This document shows, piece after piece, positions 41,924 to 51,110 of a stretch of DNA of 64,000 nt (position 1 is the stretch's first letter; each line of letters opens with the position of its first letter). The notes beneath the pieces were generated by a model. That model saw only the letters and a program-made list of their open reading frames with translations. It ran no database searches and was not told where the DNA came from. The translations under genes and the position numbers were made by a program. This DNA is from Streptosporangium oxazolinicum. GTDB lineage: Bacteria > Actinomycetota > Actinomycetes > Streptosporangiales > Streptosporangiaceae. The stretch is taken from NCBI RefSeq assembly GCF_039537505.1, contig NZ_BAABAQ010000010.1:62001-126000 (forward strand). The letters are read 5' to 3'.

Positions 41924-43126
41924 TCAGTGCTCATAGTCCTTCAGGGTGATGGCGTTCGCCGTCTGCCGGATGCCCTTGGCGATCAGTCCCTTCCACGGCA
42001 CGTAGGGCAGGAGCCGGTAGTTCTGGTTGACGAACCAGGCCATGAACCGGCTGTCGGGAACCATCCACTTGCCCACCCCGTCACCCGACTTCTGGCATCC
42101 CGTCGCGTACTCGCGCATGGCCTCCTCGTACCCGGCGAAGCCCGCGCGGTGGTCACCGCCCGCGGCGGCCAGTTCCCCGGCGAGGACGTAGGCGCCGATC
42201 ATGGCCAGGCCGGTGCCCATGCCCGAGAGCGGCGAGGCGCAGCAGGCGGCGTCCCCGAGCAACGTGACCCGCCCGCGCGACCAGCTGTCGAGGTGAACCT
42301 GGCTGATCGAGTCGAAGTAGAAGTCCCGGGCGTCCCGCATCGCGTCCAGCAGCCGGGGGGCCTCCCAGCCGACGTCGGCGAACGCCTCGGCGAGGATCTT
42401 CTTCTGCTGCTCGACGTCGCGGCGGTCGTAGCTCAGCGGCGGGGAGGCGAAGTAGAACGTCGCCTTGGCCTCGGTGTTCCCCCGGGCGCTGTACATGCCG
42501 ACGAGCTTGCCGGGAGTGTTGTAGATCCGCCCCGCGTGGTCGAGTCCGAGGTGGTTGGCGGTGGTGAAGATCGCGCAGTACAGGCCCATCTCCCTCACGA
42601 ACCGCGACTCGGGCCCGAACGCGAGCGCCCGGACGGTGGAGTGCAGCCCGTCGGCCCCCACGACCAGGTCGAACCGGCGCGGCCCACCGCGTTCGAAGGT
42701 GACCTGTACGCCCTCCGCGTCCTCGGTGAGAGAGGTGATGGAGTCGTCGAAGAGGTACTCGACGTTGTCCCGGGTGCGCTCGTACAGGATGCGCGCCAGG
42801 TCGCCGCGCAGGATCTCCACGTCGCCGCTGAAGACGTCGGCGGGCATGCTGGAGATCTTCTTGCCCGCGGCGTTGACGTACGCCATCGCGCCCATGTTCG
42901 TCCGCTCGCGCCGGATGTCGTCCAGGATCCCCATCCGGTCGAGCACGGTGAGGTGTGCCTCGCCGCGGAAGTCGACCGCGTAGCCGCCGTCGCGGACGCC
43001 GGGTGCCCGCTCCACGATCGTGGGGGTGAAGCCGTGGCGGTGCAGCCAGTGGGCCAGCGCCGGACCGGCGACGCCGGCCCCGGAGATCAGGATGTTCGTG
43101 TTCTTGAGCCGCGGTGTGGTGTTCAT
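41924..43126 (-). CDS. FAD-dependent monooxygenase
   Basis: 400 residues from ATG 43126, PHBH-fold. The FAD loop is ILISGAGVAGPALAHWLHRHG, the DG motif DLVVGADGLHSTVRAL, and the FAD-binding GDAACCASPLSGMGTGLAM. It is similar to tetracycline-degrading and anthracycline/aromatic polyketide hydroxylases, although the substrate is unknown. It is the gene downstream of the AfsR-type regulator (275-bp gap filled by an 18-bp repeat) in the same direction, so it could be that regulator's target or only a neighbour. An in-frame GTG at 43153 is an alternative start. Confidence 0.82.
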   Translation of the reverse strand: MNTTPRLKNTNILISGAGVAGPALAHWLHRHGFTPTIVERAPGVRDGGYAVDFRGEAHLTVLDRMGILDDIRRERTNMGAMAYVNAAGKKISSMPADVFSGDVEILRGDLARILYERTRDNVEYLFDDSITSLTEDAEGVQVTFERGGPRRFDLVVGADGLHSTVRALAFGPESRFVREMGLYCAIFTTANHLGLDHAGRIYNTPGKLVGMYSARGNTEAKATFYFASPPLSYDRRDVEQQKKILAEAFADVGWEAPRLLDAMRDARDFYFDSISQVHLDSWSRGRVTLLGDAACCASPLSGMGTGLAMIGAYVLAGELAAAGGDHRAGFAGYEEAMREYATGCQKSGDGVGKWMVPDSRFMAWFVNQNYRLLPYVPWKGLIAKGIRQTANAITLKDYEH

Positions 43127-43286
43127 GAGGAGAGCCTGTCCAAGGGCGCTCACCGCTCGCTCACGACGTGCTCACCACCTTTCCGGCCGCTCACCGCTCG
43201 CGGTGAGCGCCCCGCGCGCGCCCAAGAACGTCCCGGACAAGCCGAGCGCCCTGCGAGGGCGGACGCCCTGCGCATACTGAAAGCGC

Positions 43287-43386
43287 CGTACGCGCCGAAC
43301 ACCCCATACGCGCCGAACACCCCGTAAACGCTGAGCACCCCATGCACACCGAGCACCCATGCACACCGAGCACCCCGTACGTCCGG
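43287..43386. repeat. Tandem repeat, 18 bp, 5.6 copies
   Basis: Copies like C(G/A)TACGCGCCGAACACCC start at 43287, 43305, 43323, 43341 (17 bp) and 43358, with a partial copy at 43376. It fills the gap between the AfsR-type and FAD monooxygenase genes. On the minus strand it gives a GVFGAY-like hexapeptide frame, but no start signal supports translation. Confidence 0.7.
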
Positions 43387-43401
43387 AGGCCCCCGGGCCG
43401 G

Positions 43402-46400
43402 TCAGCCGGGCAGGGCCGGTTTGTGGTCGGCGAGGCCGCTGAGCGGTGAGGTCCGGATGAAGGTCTCGGAGACGCCGGCCAGGCGGAGCGCGGCCGTCGC
43501 GGACAGGCGCGCCCCCTCGCCGTGGGCGGCCTCGTACGGCGTCTCGCCCAGCGCGGCCCGCACGGCGTCGGCCGTACGGGAGACGTCGGGGTCGTCCTCG
43601 ACGGCGATGCCCCGCAGGGCGACGGCCGCGCCGAGCAGCAGGGCGGCGCCGGGGGCGTCCCCTTCGAGCAGGGCGATTCCCGCCAGGGCCTCGACCGGGC
43701 GGGCGCTCTCGGTGATCGCCCCCGTTTCCACCGCCACCTCGGCGGCCCGCCGGTGCAGGGCGCGGGCCTCGGTGAGATCGCCGGAGACCTCGGCGATCCT
43801 GCCGAGCCCGAGGAGCGCGGCCGTCCGGTTTCCCGCGCTCTTCACCCAGTGCGTCTCGAACCGGTCGAGCGCCTGCTCGTACAGCACGCGCGCCCCGGTC
43901 AGGTCGCCCTCCAGCCGCGCGATGTCGCCGAGGCCGCGCAGCGCCGCGGCCAGGTAGGTGGGACTGCCCGCGCGGCGGGCGACCTCGGCCGCCCGCTCGT
44001 AGTCGGCGCGCGCCTCGGGAAGACCGGTGCCCGCCGGGTCCTTCCCGGCCCGGGTGGCCTGGACGCGGTAGTCGCCCCGGTTGCACAGCAGGTCGGGAAT
44101 GTCCTCCAGGGCGCCGAGCCGCTCGGTGAGGGCGATGGCCTCGTCGGTCAGGGCGATCGCCTTCCCCGGGTCGCCGCGCAGGGCGGCCAGACCGGCGAGC
44201 GCGTCCAGGGCCAGCGACGTCCCCCACCGGTCACCCAGCGAGCGGAAGGCGTCGGCGGCCGAGGTGAACTCCTCCTCGGCCTGCGCCAGGTCCCCGGCGG
44301 CGAGCTGCGGGTATCCCCACAGCAGGTGGACGACGGCCCTCTCCCAGGGGTCGGTCCCCGCCCGCCCTCGGGCGATCACCGCGAGGGCGACCCTCGGATC
44401 CTCCGCGGCGGAGTTGACCATCGGCCAGAGGAAGGTGACGACCGGGTGGCGGTGCGGCCGGTCCGGGTCGACGACGGCCGCCTCGGCCGTGGCCCGGTGA
44501 CGCTCCCACGCCTCCCGGCCACCGCCACCGGCCGCCGCCGCCAGGGCGCAGAGCACGTACCCATCGCCGAGCCCCGGGGGAGGGCTGTCGCCGATCGTGT
44601 CCAGGAGCGTGACCGCCGGTGCCGTCGCCAGGGTCCGCATACCGCGCATCCAGAAATACGGTGACAGGAAGGCGAACAGCGCGAGGGCGAGCTCGACCTC
44701 CCCTGACTCGGAGGCCCAGCGCAGCGCGCCCTGGAGGTTGGCGTCCTCCGCGACGAGGACCTCCAGCCACCGGAGCTGCTCGGCACGCCGCAGGTGGGGA
44801 TCCGCCTCCCTCGCCAGCTCCAGGAAGTGGTCCGCGTGCGCGCGCCGCAGGGCCTCGGACTCCCCGGCCGCCTCCAACTGTTCGGCGCAGTAGGCGTGGA
44901 TCGTGTCGAGCATCCGGTAGCGCCCGCCGCCCACTTCCACCAGGGACTTGTCGGCGAGGGAGTCCAGCACGTCCTCGGCGTCGGGCACCCCGCAGACCCG
45001 CGCCACGGCCTCGGCGGTCGCGCCGCCGGAGAAGACCGTCAGGCGCCTGGCCAGCACCTGCTCGGCTTCGGACAGCAGATCCCAGCTCCACGCCACGACC
45101 GCGCGCAGCGTCCTGTGCCTGGCGTCGGCCGTACGGCTGCCCCGCGACAGCAGGCGGAACCGGTCGTCCAGGCGGGCGGCGAGCTCGGGGAGCTCGTACG
45201 TGCGGGCCCTGGCCGCCGCGAGCTCGATGGCGAGCGGCAGTCCGTCGAGCTCGCGGCAGATCCGCCGTACGATCTCGGCCCCGGTCTCGTCCGGCGCGAA
45301 ACCGGGGCGTACGGCCGAGGCCCGGTCGGCGAAGAGCCGCGCGGCGGGCGACGGGCCGAGTGGCCGGACCGGCCACAGGTTCTCGCCGGTGATGCCGAGC
45401 GGCTCCCGGCTCGTCGCCAGGACGCGCAGCTCCGGGCATCCGGCGAGCAGCCGCGCGACCAGGTCCGAGGCCGCCTCGACGACGTGTTCGCAGTTGTCGA
45501 GGACGAGCAGCGGCGGCCGGTCGGCCAGCGCCGCGAGCAGCCGGGAGACGGGCTCCGTCTCCTCGGGCACGGTGAGCAGCCCGCTCTCGCGGAGACCGAG
45601 CGCGCCGAGCAGGGTCTGCGGCAGCCGCCGCCCGTCGCGCAGCGCCGCGAGTTCGACGAAGCGGACGTCCGGCAGCCCGCTCGCGATCTCGATCGACAAC
45701 CTGGTCTTGCCCGCCCCGCCGGGGCCGAGCAGGGTGACCAGGCGCGTCGTCCCGAGCAGCCGGGTGACCTCGGCGAGGTCCTCGTCGCGGCCCACGAAGC
45801 TCGTCAGCTGCGCCGGTGGCGCGGGCGGCTCGTACGGCCGCTCCCCCTGGAGCAGTTCCCGGTGGACGGCCGTCAGCTCGGCCGAGGGGTCCGCGCCGAG
45901 CTCGTCCGCGAGCAGCCGCCGCGTCTCCTCGAACGCGAGCAGGGCCTCCGCCTGCCTGCCACCCGCCCGCAGGGCGCGCATGAGAAGGCTCCTGAGCCTT
46001 TCCCGAAGCGGGTGCCGGGCGGTCAGCTCCCGCAGCTCGGGCACCGCGGCGCGATGCTCGCCCCGCTGGAGGTCGGCCTCGATGCGGTCCTCCAGGGCGC
46101 CGAGCCTGCGCTCCTCCAGCCGCAGCACCAGGGCCCGCACGGAGGCGGCGTCCGCGGCGTCGGCGAGCGCGGGTCCCCGCCACAGGTCCAGGGCCTCCCG
46201 CAGCAGTACGGCCGCCCCTGCCGGGTCCCCGCCGAGCAGGGCCCGGCGTCCCTCGTCCGACAGCCGCTCGAAGCGGTGGGCGTCGAGGTCGCCCGGATCG
46301 ACCGCGAGCCGGTACCCCGAGGGGACGGCCTCGATCTCGGCCTCGCCCCCCAGGGCCTGGCGGAGCCGGGACACCTGCGACTGCAGGGCGTGCGCCGCCC

Positions 46401-46587
46401 CTCCCGGTGGCCGCGAGCCATAGAGGTCGTCGATCAGGAGGTCGGCCGTCACCACCTCGCCGGCGCGGGCGAGCAGCAGGCCCAGCAGCGCCCGCCGGGC
46501 CGGTCCGCCGACCCGTACCTCGCCGTCGTCGTCACCGTCGACGCTCTCGTGCCACGCCCGCGTGGTGCCCAGGATCCCGAACCGCAT
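43402..46587 (-). CDS. AfsR/SARP-type regulator with BTAD, NB-ARC ATPase and TPR-like domains
   Basis: 1061 residues. Residues 1-95 form an OmpR-type winged helix (VRVGGPARRALLGLLLARAGEVV ... ALQSQVSRLRQALGG); 98-250 a BTAD domain; 260-600 a STAND ATPase with Walker A GPGGAGKT at 288-295, LLVLDNCEHVV as Walker B, and LATSREPLGI; 600-1061 TPR-like helical repeats. Such proteins act as ATP-driven activators of secondary metabolism or detoxification genes. No biosynthetic cluster is evident around it, so its target may be the FAD monooxygenase or a distant locus. The start ATG 46587 is clear. Confidence 0.88.
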   Translation of the reverse strand: MRFGILGTTRAWHESVDGDDDGEVRVGGPARRALLGLLLARAGEVVTADLLIDDLYGSRPPGGAAHALQSQVSRLRQALGGEAEIEAVPSGYRLAVDPGDLDAHRFERLSDEGRRALLGGDPAGAAVLLREALDLWRGPALADAADAASVRALVLRLEERRLGALEDRIEADLQRGEHRAAVPELRELTARHPLRERLRSLLMRALRAGGRQAEALLAFEETRRLLADELGADPSAELTAVHRELLQGERPYEPPAPPAQLTSFVGRDEDLAEVTRLLGTTRLVTLLGPGGAGKTRLSIEIASGLPDVRFVELAALRDGRRLPQTLLGALGLRESGLLTVPEETEPVSRLLAALADRPPLLVLDNCEHVVEAASDLVARLLAGCPELRVLATSREPLGITGENLWPVRPLGPSPAARLFADRASAVRPGFAPDETGAEIVRRICRELDGLPLAIELAAARARTYELPELAARLDDRFRLLSRGSRTADARHRTLRAVVAWSWDLLSEAEQVLARRLTVFSGGATAEAVARVCGVPDAEDVLDSLADKSLVEVGGGRYRMLDTIHAYCAEQLEAAGESEALRRAHADHFLELAREADPHLRRAEQLRWLEVLVAEDANLQGALRWASESGEVELALALFAFLSPYFWMRGMRTLATAPAVTLLDTIGDSPPPGLGDGYVLCALAAAAGGGGREAWERHRATAEAAVVDPDRPHRHPVVTFLWPMVNSAAEDPRVALAVIARGRAGTDPWERAVVHLLWGYPQLAAGDLAQAEEEFTSAADAFRSLGDRWGTSLALDALAGLAALRGDPGKAIALTDEAIALTERLGALEDIPDLLCNRGDYRVQATRAGKDPAGTGLPEARADYERAAEVARRAGSPTYLAAALRGLGDIARLEGDLTGARVLYEQALDRFETHWVKSAGNRTAALLGLGRIAEVSGDLTEARALHRRAAEVAVETGAITESARPVEALAGIALLEGDAPGAALLLGAAVALRGIAVEDDPDVSRTADAVRAALGETPYEAAHGEGARLSATAALRLAGVSETFIRTSPLSGLADHKPALPG

Positions 46588-46731
46588 GAGGGCAATTGTC
46601 GTCCCTCGCGCGGTTCACGTCTTCCGTCCCGACGGGCCGCCCGCCGCCGGAAGCGGGGGGTGAGGGGAGGCGAGCGGCCACGCCCTGGTGGGTCCCGTCC
46701 CGTGGACGCGATCCCGTGATGGGAAGCGCGC

Positions 46732-46758
46732 CCTGGCGGGCGTGGGGGACCCGCCAGG
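46732..46758 (-). terminator. Hairpin downstream of the 117-residue hypothetical gene
   Basis: A perfect 9-bp stem CCTGGCGGG/CCCGCCAGG with a 9-base loop lies 61 bp beyond the stop of the gene at 46820-47173. The rest of the 46588-46819 gap shows no gene. Confidence 0.4.
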
Positions 46759-46819
46759 ACGCGTTCCGTCCCCGGCGCGGCGGTGGAGGACCCCGGCGAG
46801 GGATGGGGTCCTCGACCTG

Positions 46820-47173
46820 CTAGTCGCGCTCGGAGTCTGTGGCGGCGAAGGTGCGGACCGGGTGGTCCGCCTCCTCCTCCGATAGGTCGTCGTCGGGTGC
46901 GGGCCGCCGGTAGTGCCGTGAGATGAGGCGGGCCGCCCCCACCGGGTCGTCGGCCGGATGGGACGACTCGACGCCGTCCTCATTCCAGATGAAGAGCCCG
47001 TGTTTGCACCAGACAGTCAGATCGGTCAGCACCGAGAGCACGGACATGCCGTTCCCGTTGCTCTGGTAGGTGTGGGTGAATCCCTGGCGGTGCAACGCGT
47101 AGCGCAGCAGACGTGTCGCCTCGCGGGGATCGCGCCAGGGCAGGTTCGGCGTGTCCGTGCGGACCGACAGCAC
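46820..47173 (-). CDS. Hypothetical protein
   Basis: 117 residues, not recognised. It contains LPWRDPREATRLLRYALHRQGFTHTY, then SVLSVLTDLTVWCKHGLFIW, then an acidic tail DDDLSEEEADHPVRTF. There is no signal peptide or clear membrane segment. The GTG at 47173 follows GGGGGTGGAG. It is divergent from the GntR regulator, 136 bp away, and could be under its control. Confidence 0.6.
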   Translation of the reverse strand: MLSVRTDTPNLPWRDPREATRLLRYALHRQGFTHTYQSNGNGMSVLSVLTDLTVWCKHGLFIWNEDGVESSHPADDPVGAARLISRHYRRPAPDDDLSEEEADHPVRTFAATDSERD

Positions 47174-47266
47174 CGGTCTCCACCCCCTCGCTGACCTTTC
47201 GATGGATTTGTACCAACGATTGGATGATGCGGGTCTTGGGAGGTTGGGTCAAGGGGCTGTTCCCCG

Positions 47267-47285
47267 CTAGAACCAGATCGTCTAG
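47267..47285 (+). promoter_or_regulatory. Possible GntR autoregulatory site
   Basis: CTAGA and TCTAG form a 5-bp inverted repeat with a 9-base spacer, 24 bp before the GntR start and inside the divergent gap. The match is short, so the call rests mainly on position. Confidence 0.25.
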
Positions 47286-47309
47286 TTTTGTTGGCACAAA
47301 GGGGACTTA

Positions 47310-48056
47310 ATGGCACGGTCAACGCTGTATCAACAGGTGGCCTCCGACCTGCGGAGGACCATCTACTCCGGTGCGCTCGGACCGGGGGATCAGCTGCCGA
47401 CCGAGGCGGAGCTCATGCTCGCGCACCAGGTGAGCCGCAACACCGTACGGCTCGCCCTCGGCGAGCTCGTGAACGAGGGCCTGGTCACCCGCACCCCCCG
47501 CAGGGGCACCGTCGTCAGGGAACGCCGCCCGCTGCTCATGCACCCCCAGCGCGAGCTGCAGCCGCGCCGCGAGGAGACCCTGGAGGCCTTCGCCTGGGCC
47601 GTCTCCCGCGAGGGACGCGCGCCGAGTCAGGAGATCGAGGTCTCGATCGTGCAGCCGGTCGAGGAGATCGCCAGCAGGCTGGAGCTCGCGGACGACGAGC
47701 TCGCCGTGGTCCGCCGCAGGCTGCGCTTCGTGGACGGCCAGCCGTACAACACCAACGACTCCTACTTCCCCCTGGCCCTGGTCGCCGACTCCGAGATCAC
47801 CCGCCCCGGCGACATCGTGCGCGGGGCGAACAAGGTCCTGGAGGAACTCGGCCACCGGCAGGTGCGGGTGGTGGACGACATCTGGGCGCGGATGCCCAAC
47901 AGCGCCGAGACCGAGCGGCTCCAGCTCCAGCTCGGCACGCCGGTCGTCGTCTACATCCGGGTCGGCTACGACGAGGACGACACCCCCGTACGCGTGGCGG
48001 TGTCGGTCCTGCCCGCGGACAAGCACCTGATCCGGTACGAGCTGGAAAGCCGTTGA
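47310..48056 (+). CDS. GntR-family regulator, HutC/UTRA type
   Basis: 248 residues. An N-terminal GntR winged helix (LYQQVASDLRRTIYSGALGPGDQLPTEAELMLAHQVSRNTVRLALGEL) is followed by the UTRA ligand domain from about 85 (RRRLRFVDGQPYNTNDSYFPLALV, and DDIWARMPNSAETERLQL). In actinomycetes, a very common group of this type sits next to small hypothetical genes and GNAT genes and may sense an unknown small molecule. AAAGGGGAC precedes ATG 47310. The GNAT gene starts 281 bp downstream; that gap has no gene. Confidence 0.85.
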   Translation: MARSTLYQQVASDLRRTIYSGALGPGDQLPTEAELMLAHQVSRNTVRLALGELVNEGLVTRTPRRGTVVRERRPLLMHPQRELQPRREETLEAFAWAVSREGRAPSQEIEVSIVQPVEEIASRLELADDELAVVRRRLRFVDGQPYNTNDSYFPLALVADSEITRPGDIVRGANKVLEELGHRQVRVVDDIWARMPNSAETERLQLQLGTPVVVYIRVGYDEDDTPVRVAVSVLPADKHLIRYELESR

Positions 48057-48337
48057 CGTCTCCGTGACCGCCCTGACGGGCCGGCCCCCGTTCCGCCCGC
48101 GCCGCGGGCGAGTACGGGGCCGTGCCCGCCAGGTGGCTAGACGCCGCTCTCCCCGCTCTCCCCGCACGCCCGCGCCTTTCGCCACGGCCGGTCTCTCCCC
48201 GCTTCCCCTCCCGATCGCGGTCTCACCGCTCGCCTCAGGCCCCTAGGCATCCGCCTAGCCCGGCATGGACGCCGTGCGCCATCACATGGACACGCTCCGT
48301 GTCACCTCATGTACCGAACGCAACGAAGGGATGAACC

Positions 48338-48952
48338 ATGCACTCGAACACCGCCAGTCCCACCGCTACGCGCCCGTTCACGCTGCGCAGGGCCACGGAC
48401 GGTGACCTCGACGGGGTGCTCGCGCTCCTCGCCGAGACCGCCGGGTGGCTGAACGGCCGCGGCGTACGGCAGTGGCCCGCCGGCGGCTTCCCCGCCGGGC
48501 GCATCACCCCGCTGATCGGCGAGGGGGTCCTGTACCTGCTGGACGGGGCGGAGGGGGAGAGCGGGCTCATCGCGACCCTCGCCCTGGACGGCCACGCCGA
48601 CCCCGAGTTCTGGAACCGGGGAGACGACCCCGGCTCGGCGCTCTACGTCCACAAGCTGGCCGTGGCGCGTGACCACGCCGGTACGGGCCTGGGGGAGGCG
48701 CTCCTCGACTGGGCGGGCCTGCGGGCCCTGGCCATGGGGAAAAGATGGCTCAGGCTTGACTGCTCCAAGGACAACCTGAGGTTGCAGGACTACTATCGGG
48801 GACAGCGTTTCGCGCATCTCCGCACGGTCGACCTGCCGCATCGCGCCTCCGGAGCCCTGTTCCAGCGGCCGGGGGGCCTGCGCGCTCGCGCGTCCGGCCT
48901 CGCGCTGCCCTTCTCGGACCGTCGGGGGGCGCCCGTCCCCGAGCATGTCTGA
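48338..48952 (+). CDS. GNAT-family N-acetyltransferase
   Basis: 204 residues. The GNAT fold is shown by LRRATDGDLDGVLALLAETAGWL (strand 1-helix 1), ALYVHKLAVARDHAGTGLGEALLDWAG (acetyl-CoA loop with RDHAGTGLG as Q/RxxGxG/A, near 108) and WLRLDCSKDNLRLQDYYRGQRF. The start-side sequence and the WLNGRGVRQWPAGGFP segment resemble a group encoded near GntR regulators in streptomycetes. The acceptor is unknown. The last 35 residues are variable. Confidence 0.82.
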   Translation: MHSNTASPTATRPFTLRRATDGDLDGVLALLAETAGWLNGRGVRQWPAGGFPAGRITPLIGEGVLYLLDGAEGESGLIATLALDGHADPEFWNRGDDPGSALYVHKLAVARDHAGTGLGEALLDWAGLRALAMGKRWLRLDCSKDNLRLQDYYRGQRFAHLRTVDLPHRASGALFQRPGGLRARASGLALPFSDRRGAPVPEHV

Positions 48953-48983
48953 ACCACGGCGATCCCAGGACAAAGTCATCCGA

Positions 48984-48989
48984 TAGCCT
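48984..48989 (+). promoter_or_regulatory. -10 element of cutC, leaderless type
   Basis: TAGCCT (TAnnnT) is six bases before ATG 48996, and no ribosome site precedes that ATG. Confidence 0.35.
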
Positions 48990-48995
48990 CCAATC

Positions 48996-49670
48996 ATGAC
49001 CGGATCCTTGCTTGAGGTGATCACGCTTGATGTGCGTGACGCCGTCGCCGCAGAAGCGGGCGGCGCCGATCGCCTGGAGGTCGTCGCCGACATGGCCTCC
49101 GACGGGCTCACCCCGGCGGCGGAAACGGTCGCGGCGATCTCCAAGGAGTGCGCGCTTCCGCAGATGGTGATGTTGCGCGGTGAGGCCTCGTTTCTGGCCA
49201 CGCCCGAGTCGCTGAAGGCCCTGAGCCGCGATGCCAGGGCCCTCGCCGACGCGGGCGCGGCCGGGTTCGTGTTCGGTTTCCTCGACGAGGCCGGTGCGGT
49301 CGACCTGGCCGCCACCGAGGCGCTCATCCACGCTGTCGCGCCGCTGCCCTGGACCTTCCACCGGGCGGTGGACCACGCGGCCGACACCCAGGCGAGCTGG
49401 CGCGCGGTCCGTCTCCTGCCCAACCTCGCCACCGTGCTCACCTCGGGTGCGCCCGGTGGCGTGGCGGACGGGCTGCCGCTGCTCAAGACCCGGTGCGAGG
49501 CCGGCGACGGCCCGTTGATCATGGCGGGCGGCGGGCTGCGTCCCGGCCACGTCGGAGCGCTGATGGAGTACGGCGTGCGGGCCTTCCACGTCGGCAGCGC
49601 CGTGCGGGCGTCCTGGTCGGACCCGGTCGACGCCCGCCGGGTCCGCGAGTGGCGCACCCTCATCGACTGA
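48996..49670 (+). CDS. cutC: CutC-family protein
   Basis: 224 residues, a TIM barrel of the CutC family. The N terminus SLLEVITLDVRDAVAAEAGGADRLEVVADM, with PWTFHRAVDHAADTQASW near 120 and LPNLATVLTSGAPGG near 147, is diagnostic. CutC was named for copper homeostasis, but its biochemical role is unsettled; a Cu(I)-binding or small-molecule enzymatic role remains possible. It is monocistronic and convergent with the DUF6986 gene. Confidence 0.9.
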   Translation: MTGSLLEVITLDVRDAVAAEAGGADRLEVVADMASDGLTPAAETVAAISKECALPQMVMLRGEASFLATPESLKALSRDARALADAGAAGFVFGFLDEAGAVDLAATEALIHAVAPLPWTFHRAVDHAADTQASWRAVRLLPNLATVLTSGAPGGVADGLPLLKTRCEAGDGPLIMAGGGLRPGHVGALMEYGVRAFHVGSAVRASWSDPVDARRVREWRTLID

Positions 49671-49757
49671 GGCCCGCCGGGCCTCTCTATGCCTCTACGG
49701 CGACCCGCCGTGGAACGCCGGGCTCCTCAGCTGTGCCGTCCGGCCGGGTGTCCGGAG

Positions 49758-50972
49758 TCAGGCCGGTGGCTCCGCGGGGCCGGTGCCCAGCGCCAGGTCG
49801 GCGCGGCGGAGGGCGGCGGCCATGGTCCTGACCGTGGCGGGCTCGTCCATCACGCCCTCACCGGCGTCGCGCCGCTCCTCCCAGGCGCGCACCCGGCGGG
49901 TGTACTCCCCGTACCGGGACAGGTGGAAGGCGTAGACCGCCGCGTACCGGCTGACCAGGTGTGACGGGTGCATGTCCCAGCCCTGGTAGAAACCGTGGGA
50001 CAGGGAGTGCCCGACCAGCTCCGCGTGGCGCCGCCACAGGTCCAGCACGTCACTCCTGCCGTCCGAGGCGGGAGAGGCGGCCAGCGACCCGTCCGACAGC
50101 TCCACCCCGGTCCCGGCGAAGACGGTCCGCATGACGTGCCTGGCGTGGTCGCAGACGGGGTGGTCCAGCCGCTGCTCGTGCGGGGGAAGGGCGCAGCTCG
50201 CCGTGTAGTCGAAGACGCCGAAGTGCGCCGCCGCCAGCCTGCCCCGCAGGGAGGTCACCAGGCCCGCGTCCAGGAACAGCACCGTCTGCGGCGCCTCCAC
50301 CTGGATCTCGAACCTCAGCGTGCCCCGGCCGAGGCCCAGCCCGTCCTCCAGCGCGTCGAGGCAGTCGGCGAACTGGTCCAGGTAGTCCCTCATCAGCACC
50401 TTCGGGAAGGTGACGACGAACCCCTCGGGCAGGTGCCCGGCCCGGTCGGCCACACCGGTGAGGAAACCGTCCAGGGTCCTGACGGCGCGGACCGGGTCGC
50501 CGTCGGCGAACGACTTCACCCTCGGCCCCCAGCGCCGGGGGAGCGTCCCGGCCGCGTGCATGGCCGCGATCGCCTTGGCGGCGGCGGAGGCGTGGCCGTC
50601 CTCCTCCCCGGGGCGCGTCCCGTAGCCGTCCTCGAAGTCGATCCGCAGGTCCTCGACGGGCTCCCGGGCGAGCTTGGCGGCCACCCTCTCGTGCACGGCC
50701 CCGGCGACGTCCCCGCCCGGGTCGAGGGACACGCCGGGCGTGGTGCCGAGGATCGTGGCGAGGTCGCCCACCGGCAGGTGCCGCCGGAACAGCTCCAGCG
50801 CGGCGTCACCCCACTCCCGCGTCGTCCCGGCGTCGAACCGGTCGGCCGGGACGTAGACCGTGTGCACGGGCTGCCACTCGACCGGCCGGTACGGGTACAG
50901 CGCGGACTGCTCGCGATGGGTCCGCTCGAAACCCGGGATCAGGGCGGACGGGTCGGCGAGCGTGACGCGCAT
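49758..50972 (-). CDS. DUF6986 family, aldolase/citrate-lyase-like protein
   Basis: 404 residues of the phosphoenolpyruvate-binding TIM-barrel superfamily. Landmarks are HTVYVPADRFDAGT (near 37), DLRIDFEDGYGTRPGEEDGH (near 107; FEDGY resembles the metal-binding acidic motif) and FEIQVEAPQTVLF (near 226), with HGFYQGWDMHPSHLVSRYAAVYAF near 330. Members are annotated as aldolase-type or phosphoenolpyruvate-kinase-like proteins without proven activity, and often accompany purine/allantoin metabolism genes; none are seen here. It is monocistronic. Confidence 0.8.
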   Translation of the reverse strand: MRVTLADPSALIPGFERTHREQSALYPYRPVEWQPVHTVYVPADRFDAGTTREWGDAALELFRRHLPVGDLATILGTTPGVSLDPGGDVAGAVHERVAAKLAREPVEDLRIDFEDGYGTRPGEEDGHASAAAKAIAAMHAAGTLPRRWGPRVKSFADGDPVRAVRTLDGFLTGVADRAGHLPEGFVVTFPKVLMRDYLDQFADCLDALEDGLGLGRGTLRFEIQVEAPQTVLFLDAGLVTSLRGRLAAAHFGVFDYTASCALPPHEQRLDHPVCDHARHVMRTVFAGTGVELSDGSLAASPASDGRSDVLDLWRRHAELVGHSLSHGFYQGWDMHPSHLVSRYAAVYAFHLSRYGEYTRRVRAWEERRDAGEGVMDEPATVRTMAAALRRADLALGTGPAEPPA

Positions 50973-51110
50973 ACTGGTGTTCCTCCTGGACGTGCCGTTT
51001 CGAGGGGAAGTTGCCGGTTCGGGGAAACCTGGCGGTCCGGCGGGCCCGGCCGCCTCGCCGGTCCGGGCCGGGCCGGCCTGGTCCAGGTCGAGCCAGGCAG
51101 GGCGGCCCGT

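Noticed and set aside
43150..43356. Small repeat protein of GVFGAY hexapeptides
   Set aside because: It arises from the 18-bp DNA repeat; no ribosome site or conserved context supports translation.
41924..46587. Secondary-metabolite gene cluster around the AfsR-type regulator
   Set aside because: Only one tailoring-type oxygenase is present, with no polyketide, peptide or terpene synthase in the window.
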